The notes under the pieces were generated by a model. The model was given only the letters and a program-made list of their open reading frames with translations. It was not told the DNA's origin and did not search any database. From Arcuatula senhousia (lineage: Eukaryota > Mollusca > Bivalvia > Mytilida > Mytilidae), in the NCBI GenBank assembly GCA_963971305.1, contig OZ020305.1, forward strand, positions 9,705,001 through 9,769,000: 64,000 bases of DNA. Direction: 5' to 3'. This document shows, piece after piece, positions 1-13,065 of this stretch (within the stretch, counting starts at the first letter, position 1; the number at the start of each line of letters is the position of its first letter). The position numbers were made by a program, and so were the translations under genes.

Positions 1-411
1 TATGTTATACCCTCAGTTTTTTTCGGTGTCTGTCCGTCCGTCCGTCTGTCTGTCCGTCCCCCGAAGGTTTCCGACCAATAACTTGAAAACGCGTCAAAGG
101 ATTTGAATGATATTTTGCACAGCTGTTTAGTACAATAAAATACAGGTCAAGTTTGATTTCCAGCATGATCCAATAAATAGTTTTCGAGACAGGCCACTTT
201 GAAAAATCAAATTTCATGAAATTTTGAGTTTCCGACCAATAACTTGAAAACACTTCATGGGATTCAAATGATATTTTGTACAGCTATTGAGTACAATAAA
301 ATACAGGTCAAGTTTAATTTCCAGCTTGATATGAAAAATAGTTTTCGAGAAAGGCCACTTTGAAATCATATTTTATGAACTTTTGATATTATAACGTGGC
401 GGGGTATCATT
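1..411. mobile_element. Pearl-like element with two core repeats
   Basis: Starts with a GTCC/GTCT microsatellite (about 30-58) followed by two tandem copies of a ~162-bp core. Both cores open with CCGACCAATAACTTGAAAAC, at 70 and 232. The far end carries GGCGGGGTAT at about 400. Microsatellite plus 1-7 core repeats of about 160 bp is the plan of bivalve pearl elements, now usually grouped with Helitron-related non-autonomous elements. The left boundary may lie outside the window. The satellite array begins directly after it. Confidence 0.6.
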
Positions 412-2490
412 TAATGTCCCATTACATGCCCTATTTTTCATTTTCCTTTTCGATTTTGAATAGGAAAATGACTCATTTCCTTTTCGTTATTCATTTTCCT
501 TTTCGTTTTTCATTTTCTTTTTCGATTTTGAATAGGAAAATGGTCCATTTTCCCTTTCGTTATTCATTTTCCTTTTCAAAATTTTTTTTTTCAATTTTTT
601 TTTTTTTCGATTTTTTTTTTTTTTTCGATTTTGAATAGGAAAATGACCCATTTTCCTTTTCGTTTTTCATTTTCCTTTTCGATTTTGAATAGGAAAATGA
701 CTCATTTCTTTTTCGTTATTCATTTTCCTTTTCGTTTTTTTGTTTTTCATTTTCTTTTTCGATTTTGAATAGGAAAATGGTCCATTTTCCTTTTCGTTAT
801 TCATTTTCCTTTACAAATTTTTTTTTTCGATTTTTTTTTCGATTTTTAATAGGAAAATGACCCATTTTCCTTTTCGTTTTTCATTTTGCTTTTCGATTTT
901 GAATAGGAAAATGACTCGTTTTCCTTTTCGTTATTCATTTTCCTTTTCGTTTTTCATTTTCCTTTTCGATTTTGAATAGGAAAATGGCTCATTTTCCTTT
1001 TCGTTATTCATTTTCCTTTTCAAATTTTTTTTTCAAAATTTTTTTTTCGATTTTTTTTCTTTCGATTTTGAATAGGAAAATGACCCATTTTCCTTTTCGT
1101 TTTTCATTTTCCTTTTCGATTTTGAATAGGAAAATGACTTATTTTCCTTTTCGTTTATTCATTTTCCTTTTCCTTTTTCATTTTCCTTTTCGATTTTGAA
1201 TAGGAAAATGACTCATTTTCCTTTTCGTTATTCATTTTCCTTTTCGATTTTGAATAGGTAAATGTCCCATTTTCCTTTTCGTTATTCATTTTCCTTTTCA
1301 GATTTTTTTTTCAAAAATTTTTTTTTCGATTTTTTTGTTCGATTTTGAATAGGAAAATGACCCATTTTCCTTTTCGTTTTTCATTTTCCTTTTCGATTTT
1401 GAATAGGAAAATGACTCATTTCCTTTTCGTTATTCATTTTCCTTTTCGTTTTTCATTTTCTTTTTCGATTTTGAATAGGAAAATGGCCCATTTTCCTTTT
1501 CGTTATTCATTTTCCTTTTCAAATTTTTTTTTTTTCGATTTTTTTTTTTTTTTTTTTTTTTCGATTTTGAATAGGAAAATGACCCATTTTCCTTTTCGTT
1601 TTTCATTTTCCTTTTCGATTTTGAATAGGAAAATGACTCATTTCCTTTTCGTTATTCATTTTCCTTTTCGTTTTTTTGTTTTTCATTTTCTTTTTCGATT
1701 TTGAATAGGAAAATGGTCCATTTTCCTTTTCGTTATTCATTTTCCTTTTCAAATTTTTTTTTTCGATTTTTTTTTTTTCGATTTTTTATAGGAAAATGAC
1801 CCATTTTCCTTTTCGTTTTTCATTTTCCTTTTCGATTTTGAATAGGAAAATGACTCGTTTTCCTTTTCGTTATTCATTTTCCTTTTCGTTTTTCATTTTC
1901 CTTTTCGATTTTGAATAGAAAAATGGCCCATTTTCCTTTTCGTTATTCATTTTCCTTTTCAAATTTTTTTTTCAAATTTTTTTTTCGATTTTATTTTTTT
2001 AGATTTTGAATAGGAAAATGACCCATTTTCCTTTTCGTTTTTTATTTTCCTTTTCGATTTTGAATAGGAAAATGACTCATTTTCCTTTTCGTTTTTGATT
2101 TTCCTTTTCGTTTTTCATTTTCCTTTTCGATTTTGAATAGGAAAATGGCCCCTTTTCCTTTTTGTTATTCATTTTCCTTTTCAAATTTTTTTTTTCAAAA
2201 GTTTTTTTTTTCGATTTTTTTTTTTTTTTTAGATTTTGAATAGGAAAATGACTCATTTTTCTTTTCGTTTTTTCATTTTTCTTTTCGATTTTGAATAGGA
2301 AAATGACTCATTTTCCTTTTCGTTATCCATTTTCCTTTTCGTTTTTCATTTTCCTTTTCGATTTTGAATAGGAAAATGGCCCATTTTCCTTTTCGTTATT
2401 CATTTTTCTTTTCAATTTTTTTTTTCGAAATTTTTGTTTTTGTTTTTGTTTTATTTTGAATAGGAAAATGGCCCACATCCCTTTTTGTTT
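412..2490 (+). repeat. A/T-rich satellite array, orientation 1
   Basis: Tandem array whose blocks contain a near-palindrome GGAAAATG-NNN-CATTTTCC, then TTTTCGTTTTTCATTTTCC modules, GATTTTGAATA linkers and a long poly-T/TTTTTCGATTTTTT segment. Three block types follow each other according to the centre of the palindrome (ACC, ACT, GCC or GTC). ORFs of 75-119 codons here are by-products of the repeat: block and poly-T lengths vary, so no frame persists. It is the same family as 19515-28545 but on the opposite strand. Confidence 0.9.
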
Positions 2491-2492
2491 TT

Positions 2493-2760
2493 GGGGCCTG
2501 GTTGGCCGAGTGGTTTAAGGCGCTGGTTAAATACCACACTATTGATCACAAGCCGATTACCTCTGAGCTGGTTTTCGAGTTCTGTTTGTATTTAACAAAA
2601 AGGACTTCCCCAACTGTATGTGATTAGGTTTGTCAGTTACCTGCCCATGGTCGGTGGTTTCCTCCGGGTACTCCGGTTTCCTCCACCATTAAACACTGAC
2701 CGCCCTACATGGCCAAGGTGCGTTGATAAAGGGTGTTAAACACCAACACACACACACACC
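2493..2760 (+). mobile_element. tRNA-derived SINE
   Basis: The head is tRNA-like: GGTTGGCCGAGTGGTTTAAG matches an A box of the Leu/Ser tRNA type, and TGGTTTTCGAGTTCTG near 2569 is a decayed B box. The body holds GGTTTCCTCCGGGTACTCC at about 2654, a conserved central block found in widespread molluscan SINEs. The 3' end is GTTAAACACCAACACACACACA. The poor B box suggests an old, inactive copy. It abuts the end of the satellite array. Exact SINE family not assigned. Confidence 0.75.
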
Positions 2761-2761
2761 T

Positions 2762-3369
2762 TTTTGATTTTCATTTTACTTTTCAACTTCTTAAGGTAAT
2801 AAAGTAAACAAAATGCAGGTCTCCAAAGCACAACTTTACAACGCCTTGATGCAAAATCATAAACAGAAAAAAATACACGTGTATCGAAACTATGCTCTCG
2901 TTAGATATTTGATTTTTTGTTTGCTGCAGATGATCTTTGATTGTTCTTTCAAAAAGGATGGGACATCAGACAAAGATTGAGAATCTTCTCTCTGTTATTT
3001 TTAAGAGATAAATACAAACTGGTATTGTTTTGGTATATTATGGAAACGATTAATCTCTACTGTATTTTAACATTCTAATGCAGTGGTATAGACTATCATA
3101 AAAATTAAAATTTAAAATTAAAATAGCGATTTGTCATTTTGTTTCATTTTGATTTGTTTACAATATTGATATTTAATGACCTGATAATCGCAATATATTT
3201 TTGTATATTTTAAAACAAAGGTCAACTCACACAAATTGCTTTATGTATACTTTTTTAAGGTAAGCATTTAAGCATGCTAAACCTTTTTCAATTAACTATG
3301 GTTTTCAGGCTCAGAAGCAAAAGCAACTACTAGTATTTCTTTATGCTAAAGAAGCAAAGGTACAAATGG
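2762..3369. other. No recognisable feature
   Basis: AT-rich sequence with no convincing ORF, tandem repeat or known element on either strand. Confidence 0.5.
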
Positions 3370-3720
3370 GGTGTCCGGATTTTAAAAGTCCGAAAGGGCA
3401 GAGACAAAACAAGTTAGCACCAACATGAACGGGACAAAAACAGAGAACATGTAAAACATGGAAACACAAAAATCACTGAATATCAATCAACAACGCGAAC
3501 TCCAGTCGTAACGAGAGTGAACTCATGTGCTCCAGAAGAGTAAGCACACTCGTCGCGCTGCCAATAATCGATTCAGTTTGTCAAATTCGTTAAAGGAAAA
3601 CAAAACGAAACCCAATGACAAAGCAACATCTGAGAGATCAAAATCCCATATTTGTCTATAAGCGCATAATTGAATTTTTTTGAGTGGAGAAGTCATAGTT
3701 CCTACTAGGTGTCACTTGAC
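3370..3720 (-). mobile_element. Penelope-like element, 3' end fragment
   Basis: Read on the minus strand this matches, with gaps, the C-terminal and 3' region of the better preserved Penelope-like copy at 29836-31795. Shared blocks include the GTCCGAAAGGGC(A)GAGACAAAAC tract, the segment with CTCATGTGCTCCAGAAGAG, and CACACTCGTCGCGCTGCC. All coding frames are broken. Other fragments of the same 3' region lie at 12900-13065, 37750-38240, 39030-40225 and 41745-42065. Confidence 0.65.
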
Positions 3721-5243
3721 AACTCTAATCAGTTTTAGATGAAAATTTATGTACTAAGTAATCCATTCTTCTTTCTTTTTGCTTTTTGGAAACGATTGTT
3801 TTTCTTTCGATATATTGTTGGTTTTCGACCTTCTAATGTTTTGCTTTAAATGCTGATTAGAGGTTTTCTTGAAATGTGCATACTAGTATATAGCAAAACC
3901 AAATTTACCGTTTGTTTAATAGCTTTGATTGATATTTTGTGTTTTGTACAGTTTTCATGTTACAAGATAAAATCTGCCCTTTAACGCCCATAACTTCAAT
4001 AAGGGGCCATATATACAAGCCACAAAAAGAAACGATACAAGTTTAATTTTAACATAGTTCCACGAAACTGTTTGACTGCAATTTGTTATATGAATAGAAT
4101 GAATAATTTACAAGAAGATACAAGAAAATCATATCCGTGCTCGAAATTGGTTCATCATTTATTGCATAGCTAATGCTGAACTGACGCCATTTATGACTTG
4201 GACTTGAAAAAAGCAATTGAAGCGTCAGAAAAGTGCTTTTGAAAAATGGCGTTCAAGCAAGGCAAACTCTGAAAGTAGCACACTGTCACTCTTTCATCAC
4301 GCTATTTAAAGATCATACGATTGGTTTTTTTTCACTTTTAAACTGTTCAATTTTGTAGCTTAAAATGATAAAACTGGTAGTTTTTATTTAAAATCGCGTT
4401 AAGTTACTTGTTTAAGAAGTCAGCCTTAAGATCAGTTTAATAATTTTGGTATCGTTTATTTTTGTGCCTAATATATATTTAGTGAGATTTTTTTACGAGC
4501 TCAAGTAATTGACCAAGGTCATGATAAAAACGCTTATTTTACCTTTTAAAAATGGAAATAACAAAAAATAACCGAACTGGGATGATCAATCCTAATATCC
4601 AAGAAGAAAAGAGGAAAAAACAAGACGAAATACCTCACTATACCTTGACATTTTTATGATTTTTATATTGTTAGCGACCATAACGGTTTTTAGGAAGAGC
4701 CTTATGGAGTCATAAAGCTATCTGATTTTCGCGGTTTTTTTTCGTCTAGACAGGGTAAATCGGTCAGTCAATATTGCTACCAGAGGATCTATTACAGAAC
4801 ATTAATCGTGTATTGTATTTTAAATGTTATACGGATTGTCTAAAATAAGCGGTATATATTTATACCCCAACATAAATGCGATATAAATTTGCACTACATA
4901 TCGTGTATCAATACTTGTTGACGATTAGCATTGTTGGCCTTTGACCTTTGATCAAGTGGGCGGAGCTAAATTACAGATTTCTTAACAAATATGTAAGTGT
5001 GCGGAGGAAACAAACAAAACTGATTTGCTATGTTTCAAATTTATGAAACACAGATCGTTCTTTATTTTTAGTGCTTAGATTTAGCTTTGCCTTTTAACGC
5101 TTTAGCGCTTTGATTTTGTTTGTAAAGGTCGTAATAGTCAGGCATGTTGTATATTTTGTCCTAAATAGTTAATCTTATGGAAGCCTGTTACATGTAGTGC
5201 CAAGCAAGACTTAAATATTTGTTTTTAACAAGATTATTAAATT
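3721..5243. other. No recognisable feature
   Basis: AT-rich, no ORF above 60 codons, no recognisable repeat. It may include older pearl-like debris near 3975-4020 (a CGCCCATAACTTCAATAAGG stretch), but that is not supportable as an element. Confidence 0.45.
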
Positions 5244-5577
5244 GCGGCCGCCACTTTGATACATTACGGTCGCTACTTATTATGTTGCGGCCACAAATAA
5301 TAATATTACTGTCGTCACTAATTATTTTATCGGCCGCCACTTAATATTTATGGTAGCTGCCTCTAAATGTATCTGGTGGCCGGCACCTATTATATAGCGG
5401 CCGCAAAATAAATAAAGTGGATGTTGGGACATAATAAGTGGTGGTGGCCATTTACTTAAGTGGCGATTGTGTTAAAATATGTGGTGACCACCAGATAAAT
5501 AAAGGGGCCGCCGCCATAGTCTAAGTGGCGGTCGCCAGATAAATTATGAGGCGATCGTCACATAATAAATGACAGTT
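5244..5577. repeat. Degenerate ~21-bp palindromic minisatellite
   Basis: About 15 diverged units of 20-28 bp. Each has a GC-rich, often palindromic core (GCGGCCGC, GGTGACCACC, GGCGATCGTC, GGCCGGC) followed by an AT-rich spacer such as ATAATAAG or AATAAATAAAG. Late units such as TGGCGGTCGCCAGATAAATTA are close to 21-23 bp. The layout, though not the sequence, parallels the arrays at 13441-13830 and 51140-51660. No inverted partner was found. Confidence 0.6.
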
Positions 5578-7019
5578 TCATGTTAAAACAAATGTTTAAG
5601 TCTACTCATATAATCTTATATAACAATAAGTTGTAGCCATAGGTTCATTTGTAATATTCCTTTCTTTCATACTAATAATTTCTTGGTTCTATCTACACTA
5701 GCGCTCGTCATTAATCTCATCACCGCATCCAATATTACAAGAACAAGGAGGGTACTTTATCGTTTCACTATATACTTTCTTAAATAAGAAACGCAACATA
5801 CCAAGGAACCATTGAAATAAAAACTATTGAATTTCAACTAAACATTGTCGTACGAATGTGACATTTGGTATGGGCATTGAAGAATAATTAATATAACGTG
5901 TGGCTTAAGCAAAACTCGCATGTTCTAACTGATGGATACGTAGCGCCAATAGTAGTTATACCGACTAAATGCTTGCATCACGACTTAACTCGTGCTCTTT
6001 CTGGTTTCAAAAAAGAACGCTGAGCACGATCTTCTGGCTCTCATTTTCACACACATTGAAGACTCTGCTCCAATACCTTAAGTGTTTAAAAATATCGGGT
6101 GGCACTATAGCGATTTCGCATATCTAAATTTTTAAAAAAATATTGAAAGTGAAGGCCTAAGTTAACATCCAGTAATTCTGGTGACCTATGCTTAAAACAG
6201 AAGATTTTTGGTTCAAAAACCAGGTGTAAATCGTTTTCTGTTACAACCATTATCAGAACGATAATGCCTCTTTTAGCAGGCTCAATACTAGGTGTGAAAT
6301 TCGCCCGTACACGGCATTTCGGTTGGAAGAGTTTTGAACAAGGGAATTCCCCTTTAATTTATTTCGAGGGAAGAAATCAGTCCCAAAACAATGTCTGGCT
6401 CTGAAATACCATTTTTGTAAAAGAAAATCTTGAAATCATTCCAACAAATGACAAACAGTGTGAAAAGAAAGGTTTAGGGATTTAAAAAAAAAATGGGAAG
6501 AGTGTAGTGAATCAAGAGTCAAATGGGTACTTCAGAAGCCTTACCAATACCATAACAAACGTATAACACGAGACATCGATGCTTTTTAAAGAACTTCTGA
6601 AAATTCTAATCTTAGGGAAATCGGTTACCATCTGAATAAATTGGATCTGCGCATGCGACAAGCCTAACTGCGCAATAAGAAAGCGCACACCTACTTAATA
6701 AAATCCCTTTCCGATCATCTTTTCTTTCTGTATATATACAAATGGTAAAGGTAAATACCGCTGTTTCGACTATACTAATTGGTGTTTTGATGCATGTTTG
6801 GTCTTAAGTTTGAAAACTGGGCAGCCATATTTAATTTTTGCGATATCTCTAAAATTATACCGACGTTCATTGGACATAGGAAAAATCTCATGTAATGCCT
6901 AATATGATTTTAATCTAAATATTCGGCTTAAGAAATAATTGTTCTCTAAAATATTATAATTTTCAAAATATTACAATAAAATATTACAATGAAATTATAT
7001 TCTACGGAAACAGTGCCAA
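5578..7019. other. No recognisable feature
   Basis: AT-rich sequence, no ORF of note and no family recognised. Confidence 0.45.
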
Positions 7020-8045
7020 ACTGGTAGGTCTCAGAAGACAACAAGAGTTAACACTAAAGTATGTCTCGCCTGTCGGCACCATTAAAACACTCATTGAAAG
7101 TCTAGCTGGGCCTTCAGAAAAGTTAAGGTCAAGGTCATGTGACAGATGAGAGAATTCCATTTAACCATCACAAAAATGTCTGAAGTGTGTTCTAGATACC
7201 ATAGTTATTGAGAAACAATAAAAAAGACCAACATTAACTTAGTCATTCAACCATGAAAATGGGATCAAGGTCACATTACATGGTGACGTCAGTTGTGTAT
7301 ACCATACCATAATTCCCAAATATCAGATGCCTATAGCTATGATATTATACTTTTCACTTAAACTGTGTAACCCTCTTGAAATAAAGAATTTACTAACTTA
7401 CTTACTTACTAACTCATTTTCCACCCGAAAATCATCTAAGTTCATAAAGTCACTGAACAGTGAAAATGGGGTCAAGGTCACACACCAGAACCCCAAATGT
7501 CTGTATATCAAATATCAGATGCCTAACTATTATACTTTAAACTAAATTTATTTTCCACAAAAGTTTTTATTTTCCCTAAAATCATCAAAAAAAAAGTCCA
7601 CAGAGTCACTGAACCACGAAAAATGTGTCAAGGTCACAGAACATGGTGTCTATTGCATAGACCGTAACTCCAGGTGTCTGAATACCAGATATCAGATGCC
7701 TAGCTATTATACTTTTTACTTCATGCATTTTCCACAAAAGTCTTACAAAGGTTTTTTTTTGGCCCGAAAAAACATCTAAGTTCACAGAGTGGCTGAACCA
7801 TTAAATTGGGGTCAAGGTCAAACGGCATGGTGCCAGTTCCATAAACCATAACCCCAACTGTCTGTATACCAAATATTAGATGCCTAGCTTTTATACTTTT
7901 CTTGTAATTCATTTTCCACAAAAGTCTTACAAAAAGTTTACGCCGTCGCCACCGCCGCCGCCACCGCCGCCACCGCCGCCGGAAAGTACATGTAATACTT
8001 ATGTCTCGCCTTCAGCGACTAAAGTCGCAGGCGAGACAAACACGG
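7020..8045 (+). mobile_element. Pearl-like element, TGTCTCGCC family
   Basis: The left end carries GTATGTCTCGCCTGTCGGCA (about 7061). There follow at least five diverged cores marked by GGTCAAGGTCA near 7130, 7264, 7470, 7628 and 7811, then a CCGCCG/CCACCG microsatellite (7940-7980). The right end is a strong hairpin at about 8001-8037, with arms TGTCTCGCC and GGCGAGACA and an inner AGCGACT/AGTCGC pair. Core repeats, then microsatellite, then terminal hairpin is the pearl/HINE layout. ORFs of 60-73 codons inside are not conserved. Confidence 0.65.
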
Positions 8046-9197
8046 CATTTTTACGTTTTAATTGTACACTTTACGGGAAAATGAGTGATGTGTGTGATTG
8101 AAATCTGATAATAAGAAATCTTGCGCGCAATGTTCTTTTGAAACAGAGGATAGCAGTTTGAGTGCTGTCTTGCAAACAAACTGATTGACACAATTCTTAA
8201 CGGCATGCGCCCTCGAATTGCTAATAGTTTCACAAAATTTTAGCAAACTAAAGAAAAAGTGGCCCCTTTAAAATTGCAATAACTTAGTCAAAATTCTTAT
8301 TGCAACAACTGATGATAGAAAGCACGACTTTTTTTATGTGATGTAATTTCTATTTTTTTTTGTGTGTTGTCTTTCTTTTTTGAGAGGGTATATTATAATG
8401 TTAACACGACAAAGAAACACCTGTTGAAATGTAGCAAAACTTTGTGCAGAGTTTGTGGGGTAGCCGATAATATTAAAGCACAAGCAGAGCTCATATTTTT
8501 GATACTGAAAACTTATTTTCAGATTGTAAGCGAGATACCGGAATAACAGAAAGAAGTTGATATTAAAGAATACTTTACGAAAGGCACACAGGTCAATGCG
8601 AACAAACTGGTCAATATGGAAAAGCGCAGTATAAAAAATAATAGACTTGTATTCTAATACTTTTACATTTCACGCATAACTATGAATAGTAAAAGACAAA
8701 ACTTTGGGTGAGAGACAACTTACAATAGAATATAATATAACAAAAGGAATATCAAACCGAATTAAACTTTGTCGCCACCAATATATTGGGCTATCGACAA
8801 AATACATGCATATACATGTATAAATAGATTAAAGAGGCGAAATTATCTATTCAGGCGAAATTGTCTATTTATTGTTCACCACACATCCATAAAAGATAAC
8901 GAGATGTGGAATAAGTGTAGCGACACAACTTCAACATTGACAACGATTTAAAACATCAACAAAGAACAACAACCAGTGCTTCCTTCAATGTGACCAGCGG
9001 TGGCTGCTCACTGTTTTGCAAATGGCCTTAGATTGATAATAAACTACATTTGATTCAAGCCAAATCCTAAGGTATCGATAAAAGACCCCATTCTTGACAT
9101 AAAAACAAATAGCATAAAAATACGACGACTTTGGTTAGAACATTACTTAGGACATGAAAATATTATATGAGTGTCATGTGTCATCGATGGAGATATA
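8046..9197. other. No recognisable feature
   Basis: No convincing gene or repeat. Short ORFs of 60-73 codons lack recognisable domains. Confidence 0.4.
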
Positions 9198-10459
9198 TAC
9201 ACTGCGCCATAAGTTAAGCACCACCCTATATATTTTTATAAGTACAATTTCAAAGTTATAATGCAAATGCAAGTAAATGATATGATATAATTTAAATGTG
9301 TATTCCTAAAACACACATTTCGAAGTTATGTTACACCAAAGGGTATTCGCCAGTGATAGAAATCTTAAGTGAAAAGACACTTCAAACAGAACATGATTTA
9401 ACGTCTTAAATGTTTCTTAGAAAAAACTTTGACGAAAAATTCAAATTTTGTCCAGTTTAAGTTGTGTGTTCTTTAAGTTGGCTTGATGTCTTACAGTAAA
9501 ACATATTGTTAAAACATATTCATTAAAATGATAAAACAAAACCCAGCACAAATTGTTGAAAAGGGGGATAAAGTTTTTCTGGTCAAATTTTTGGCCACAA
9601 GCTGAAAAAGGATGCTGCCCTTAGAAAATGGAATTGGTATGGACACTTTTTGCGTCAGAAACTTCAAAATTGAATGTCCTATTAGTTTGTGCGAGCAATG
9701 GTGTTTGTTCTCTGTCGAAACATCACTTTTCTAAAATCTCATTTTCTGTAAAATCCATTTTTGAAAGAAAATGTCCTTTCATCACTATAAAAGTTCACCG
9801 ACATGTTTATCCTTCTCCACACAAAACTGTTACTTAATAAGTGTTATGATCACACAGTTTTTATGACAGAAATGTCTTTCTGGAAACAGTTTTAGCTCAT
9901 TTTTTGAGTTTAACGAAAAAAAAGACATATTCTGAAAAACCATGAAAAAATTTTTTTTTACTTAAATCTTTGATAAATCTTTTTTAAACAACCTTATTTA
10001 ATCATCATCGAAAAGTAAAAGTTTTATTTCCATGTGGTTTTAAAGGCAAAATTAGCATTTTGAAATAAGCATGGTCAGAAAGTCGGGAAAAAAGCAGACA
10101 TTTTTTAGCAGGCCCCAAAAACCTGCAAAACCCATTAAAACTCATATTTGTCGTTTGATGTGACTGACAACGCGACAAATTAAGGAAGAGTCATGTGAAA
10201 CGTTCTTTGAAAAAAAGTTTTGCTTTTATTCTCTGCTTCTTCTATCGATCTCCGAAACTTGAATTCAGGATCGGGTAAATTCAAACAATACTATGTACCA
10301 TTATTCTGAAAATCTTTCTTTATTTTCAAGTTTTGTAGGATGCAAACTGCTCTAATACCCAAAGGTTCTTGTGTGCAAAAGATCAGAATATTTCAATAAA
10401 ATATAAAAAGAGAGTGCCATTTTAAAATGGGTGGTGCTTAACTTTTGGCGGACTGTTTA
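9198..10459. mobile_element. Mariner/Tc1-type TIR element, non-autonomous
   Basis: Imperfect terminal inverted repeats: CACTGCGCCATAAGTTAAGC at 9200 and, on the minus strand from 10455, CAGTCCGCCAAAAGTTAAGC; both continue ACCACCC. The left flank is TA, as expected of Tc1/mariner insertion; the right flank is decayed. The ~1.2-kb interior has no intact transposase frame (a 69-codon ORF at 9628-9837 is unrecognised). It is either a dead autonomous copy or a deletion derivative. Confidence 0.65.
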
Positions 10460-10689
10460 TGTTAAAATATGCTTTTTAAAGGGATTTATAATCTTTGAAC
10501 TTTTAAAGTTTAAGTAGTTTTCTAATTAAAAGTCAGGTAGAGAGTAGAACATCATTTTTGTAATTTAGTCTCTTTTGCTTAGATTCGTCTATTTGGGTAC
10601 AATACCAAATTTCAACAAAATTTCATATTTGATTCTAAACATATGAACACAGTATATGAAAACATAATTTCCCAGAAAGAATAATCTTT

Positions 10690-10978
10690 GGTTGGTTAGG
10701 GAGCAATCATTTGATTGTTAAAAGGGGGGGGGGGCTATGGTGAACTTTGAAATAAAATGGCAGGATGGCAAACATCCAGAAATAAAACGGCAGGACAGTG
10801 CTTTGAATTAAAAAAGGCAGGATGGTATTTTTTTTTGCTAAAAAATTATAAAAGATTGAAAATAAAACAAAAAATGCGCGCACTACCGCACAAAAAAATA
10901 GGCTCGGTTTTTTTTCCAAAAATAAACAGACAGGAAGAAAATATCCATGCACCCCCCTCCCGCATTAAAATTAAATAG
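10690..10978 (+). repeat. Dispersed repeat with G-run, second copy at 38375
   Basis: Starts GGGAGCAATCATTTGATTG, then a run of ten G, GCTATGGTGAACTTTGAAAT, and a series of AAATAAAACGGCAGGA modules. The reverse complement recurs at 38375-38605 in the same module order, so it is a dispersed element of about 240-290 bp. The GGCAGGA modules recur at short intervals. Class unknown. Confidence 0.6.
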
Positions 10979-12899
10979 TTGCTACCTTATAAAGATAATT
11001 TTTGACTAATGACAAACTTTGGCCGACATATTTAGGGGTGTAGGTAATCATCGAGTTCGAGTTTGAGTCAGAGTTAGAGTTCGAGTTAAAGTTTGTTGTA
11101 AAGTAATTTATTTAAGATTTACTGTTATTTTTTTTAATTTACGTTTCATAGGGAAGCGGGGTATACTAGTGCAGCGTCAAACATGAAGTAGAAGTCAGAA
11201 ACAACCAAAAGGTCTCTAAAAATCGTTTGTTATACTGAACTTCGAAACCAAATTTTAAATCATTCTCATGTGCGGCTTCTGGGAAAAGTTTAACGGGAAT
11301 TTGTATACCAATTTTCATATCGGCTTAGCACGCGAGTACCAAACAGGAAATTGATGTCCGACAGGTCCAGAATTCGCTTCGTACATACAATTCAGTATAC
11401 TGAAGAGCTTGTCAAATTTTAAAACATTTTTTTGCACAGTTTGTGAAAACAAACCCTGAGGCAATTTATTTTATTTAATTCACATATCGGCCGGCCGATA
11501 AATAGGGCTAGAAATCCGACAGATCTAAAAATTTCTAAGAAAATACTATTTGTCATACTTAACCACCCAAATTTCTAATATGGGTAGTTCTCATGTATGG
11601 TTTCCGAAAAATGCTTGACTGAAATTTTCGAACGGACAAACGTGCATAAGTAAAACTGTATGCCCCCGACACGGTTATTGTCACAGGGGCAAACATAAAG
11701 TAAACAGATTGACATGCATAGGCATTGAAACAGACAAACATGTTTAAAATCAAAATGTCACAAAATTGTCCCCCAAGTTTGCTAGTTGCATCTCTTTAGA
11801 CGACCATTAATTAAGTAACCATTACAACATCTGCATATGGTGAACATATGTCATTTTATGTTTGTTTACCCAACACCGTAGTCTCCTTGGCCGCTTTTCA
11901 GTAGATATACGTCTGATACAGTCTTTACAATTTTTTCCTCGATATCAGCCAGTGCAGAAAAAAAAATTGTCAGATGAAATGGATCGTGATTGTTTTAATT
12001 AGTTTTAGTTGTTTGATTTTCTGAGATGATCACCTTACTATCTCTATATCTTGTGTGTCTCACAACGTTTAACCGTGTTGTGTTTTCTGTTACTACTATA
12101 CGCTCGGGTCGGAATAAGAGAAAGGCTTGGTATCTTATAGTCTGGTTAAACCAACCATTTCTCTGGAAATGCCTCTGGAAAGTCAGGACCATCATGATCT
12201 TCAAGTTCTCTGATGTGTCTCTGTATTGTTTCGTCTTTTCTTCTTGGGCATTTGAGATTGAACATCACCGCTCGATAGTTATGTTATAACCTTTATTAAT
12301 GGACTGATCAGAGGCTCGGACCTTTAGCCAAAAGGTTGATGTTGCAAAATACCATTTTAATTTGAAGAGCATATAAATACACGTAACAGTCAAACAAAAA
12401 AAAAAACGATTAAGAGGTCAATTATGACTCTGTTTAACCTATGCGGATGATAATTCCTCTTCCAAAGGCTTAGATTGCCCGGCAAAAATGAACAATAATT
12501 TCAGTTCACATCTGATCTATAGCTTAAACCAAACTTAATAGATAGACATTCTATAAGATGCTGGTAATCATATTTCTTAACTCAGATCATTCAAGAATAG
12601 GAAAATCAAGATTTAAAAAAAAGAACATGTTATATAATTTTTCGTTGTAAAATGGGTATCGTACACTTTTCATCACGTCAAAACCTTTTTGTTTCAATAA
12701 AATCATAAATAACTTGATCACCAATTTGAAGAAACTGTAAATTATCAAACTGTATACAATGTACAACAAATTGCAGGCTAGAAAGAAATAAAGAGTAGTC
12801 CAGTTAAATACAACGACAAACCGAACATGATAGTAGAATAATAGCGGCAGCGAAGTATCAATGGGACATGTTAATGGTCCCAACAGTCGAATACACAAT
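10979..12899. other. No gene recognised; short GAGTTC repeat
   Basis: Contains a short degenerate hexanucleotide run (GAGTTC/GAGTTA, about 11049-11095) and otherwise no recognised element. ORFs of 64-103 codons have no domain and sit in AT-rich sequence. Confidence 0.4.
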
Positions 12900-13065
12900 C
12901 AGTTAAAACTAATAAAAAACAACAGAGAAGCAATCAGCAACGGCTTTTCGCGAACTCAAATCGCAGCGAGAATGAACCCAGATGCTTCGGAAGGATAATT
13001 ACGTAGTTCCTGCTTGTTGCAACACACTCGCCGCGTTCATAACGGTCAATTACAAATGAAAGCAA
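12900..13065 (-). mobile_element. Penelope-like element, 3' end fragment
   Basis: Carries diverged forms of the Penelope 3' blocks seen at 31560-31650 on the other strand: GAACTCAAATCGCAGCGAGA, CAGATGCTTCGGAAGGATAA, TAGTTCCTGCTTGTTGCAAC and ACACTCGCCGCGTTCATAAC. Short, truncated on both sides. Confidence 0.55.

Noticed and set aside
412..2490. ORFs of 75-119 codons (MNRKMTHFPFRFSFSFS type)
   Set aside because: Produced by the repeat; block lengths and poly-T tracts vary so frame is not kept, and similar ORFs arise in other frames of the inverted array.
2493..2580. Functional tRNA-Leu/Ser gene
   Set aside because: The A-box region is good but the anticodon and T arms do not form and the downstream body is that of a SINE.
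5244..5577. NotI-like GCGGCCGC clusters as a CpG-island promoter
   Set aside because: GC-rich only in the repeat cores, separated by AT spacers at ~21 bp; no ORF or transcript signal nearby.
7327..7545. 72-codon ORF in pearl-like cores
   Set aside because: Falls within non-coding core repeats and is not open in sister cores.
7920..7985. Poly-proline coding stretch
   Set aside because: It is the CCGCCG/CCACCG microsatellite of the pearl-like element, not a protein domain.
9628..9837. 69-codon ORF inside the mariner-type element as a transposase
   Set aside because: No D,D(34)D pattern or helix-turn-helix; too short.
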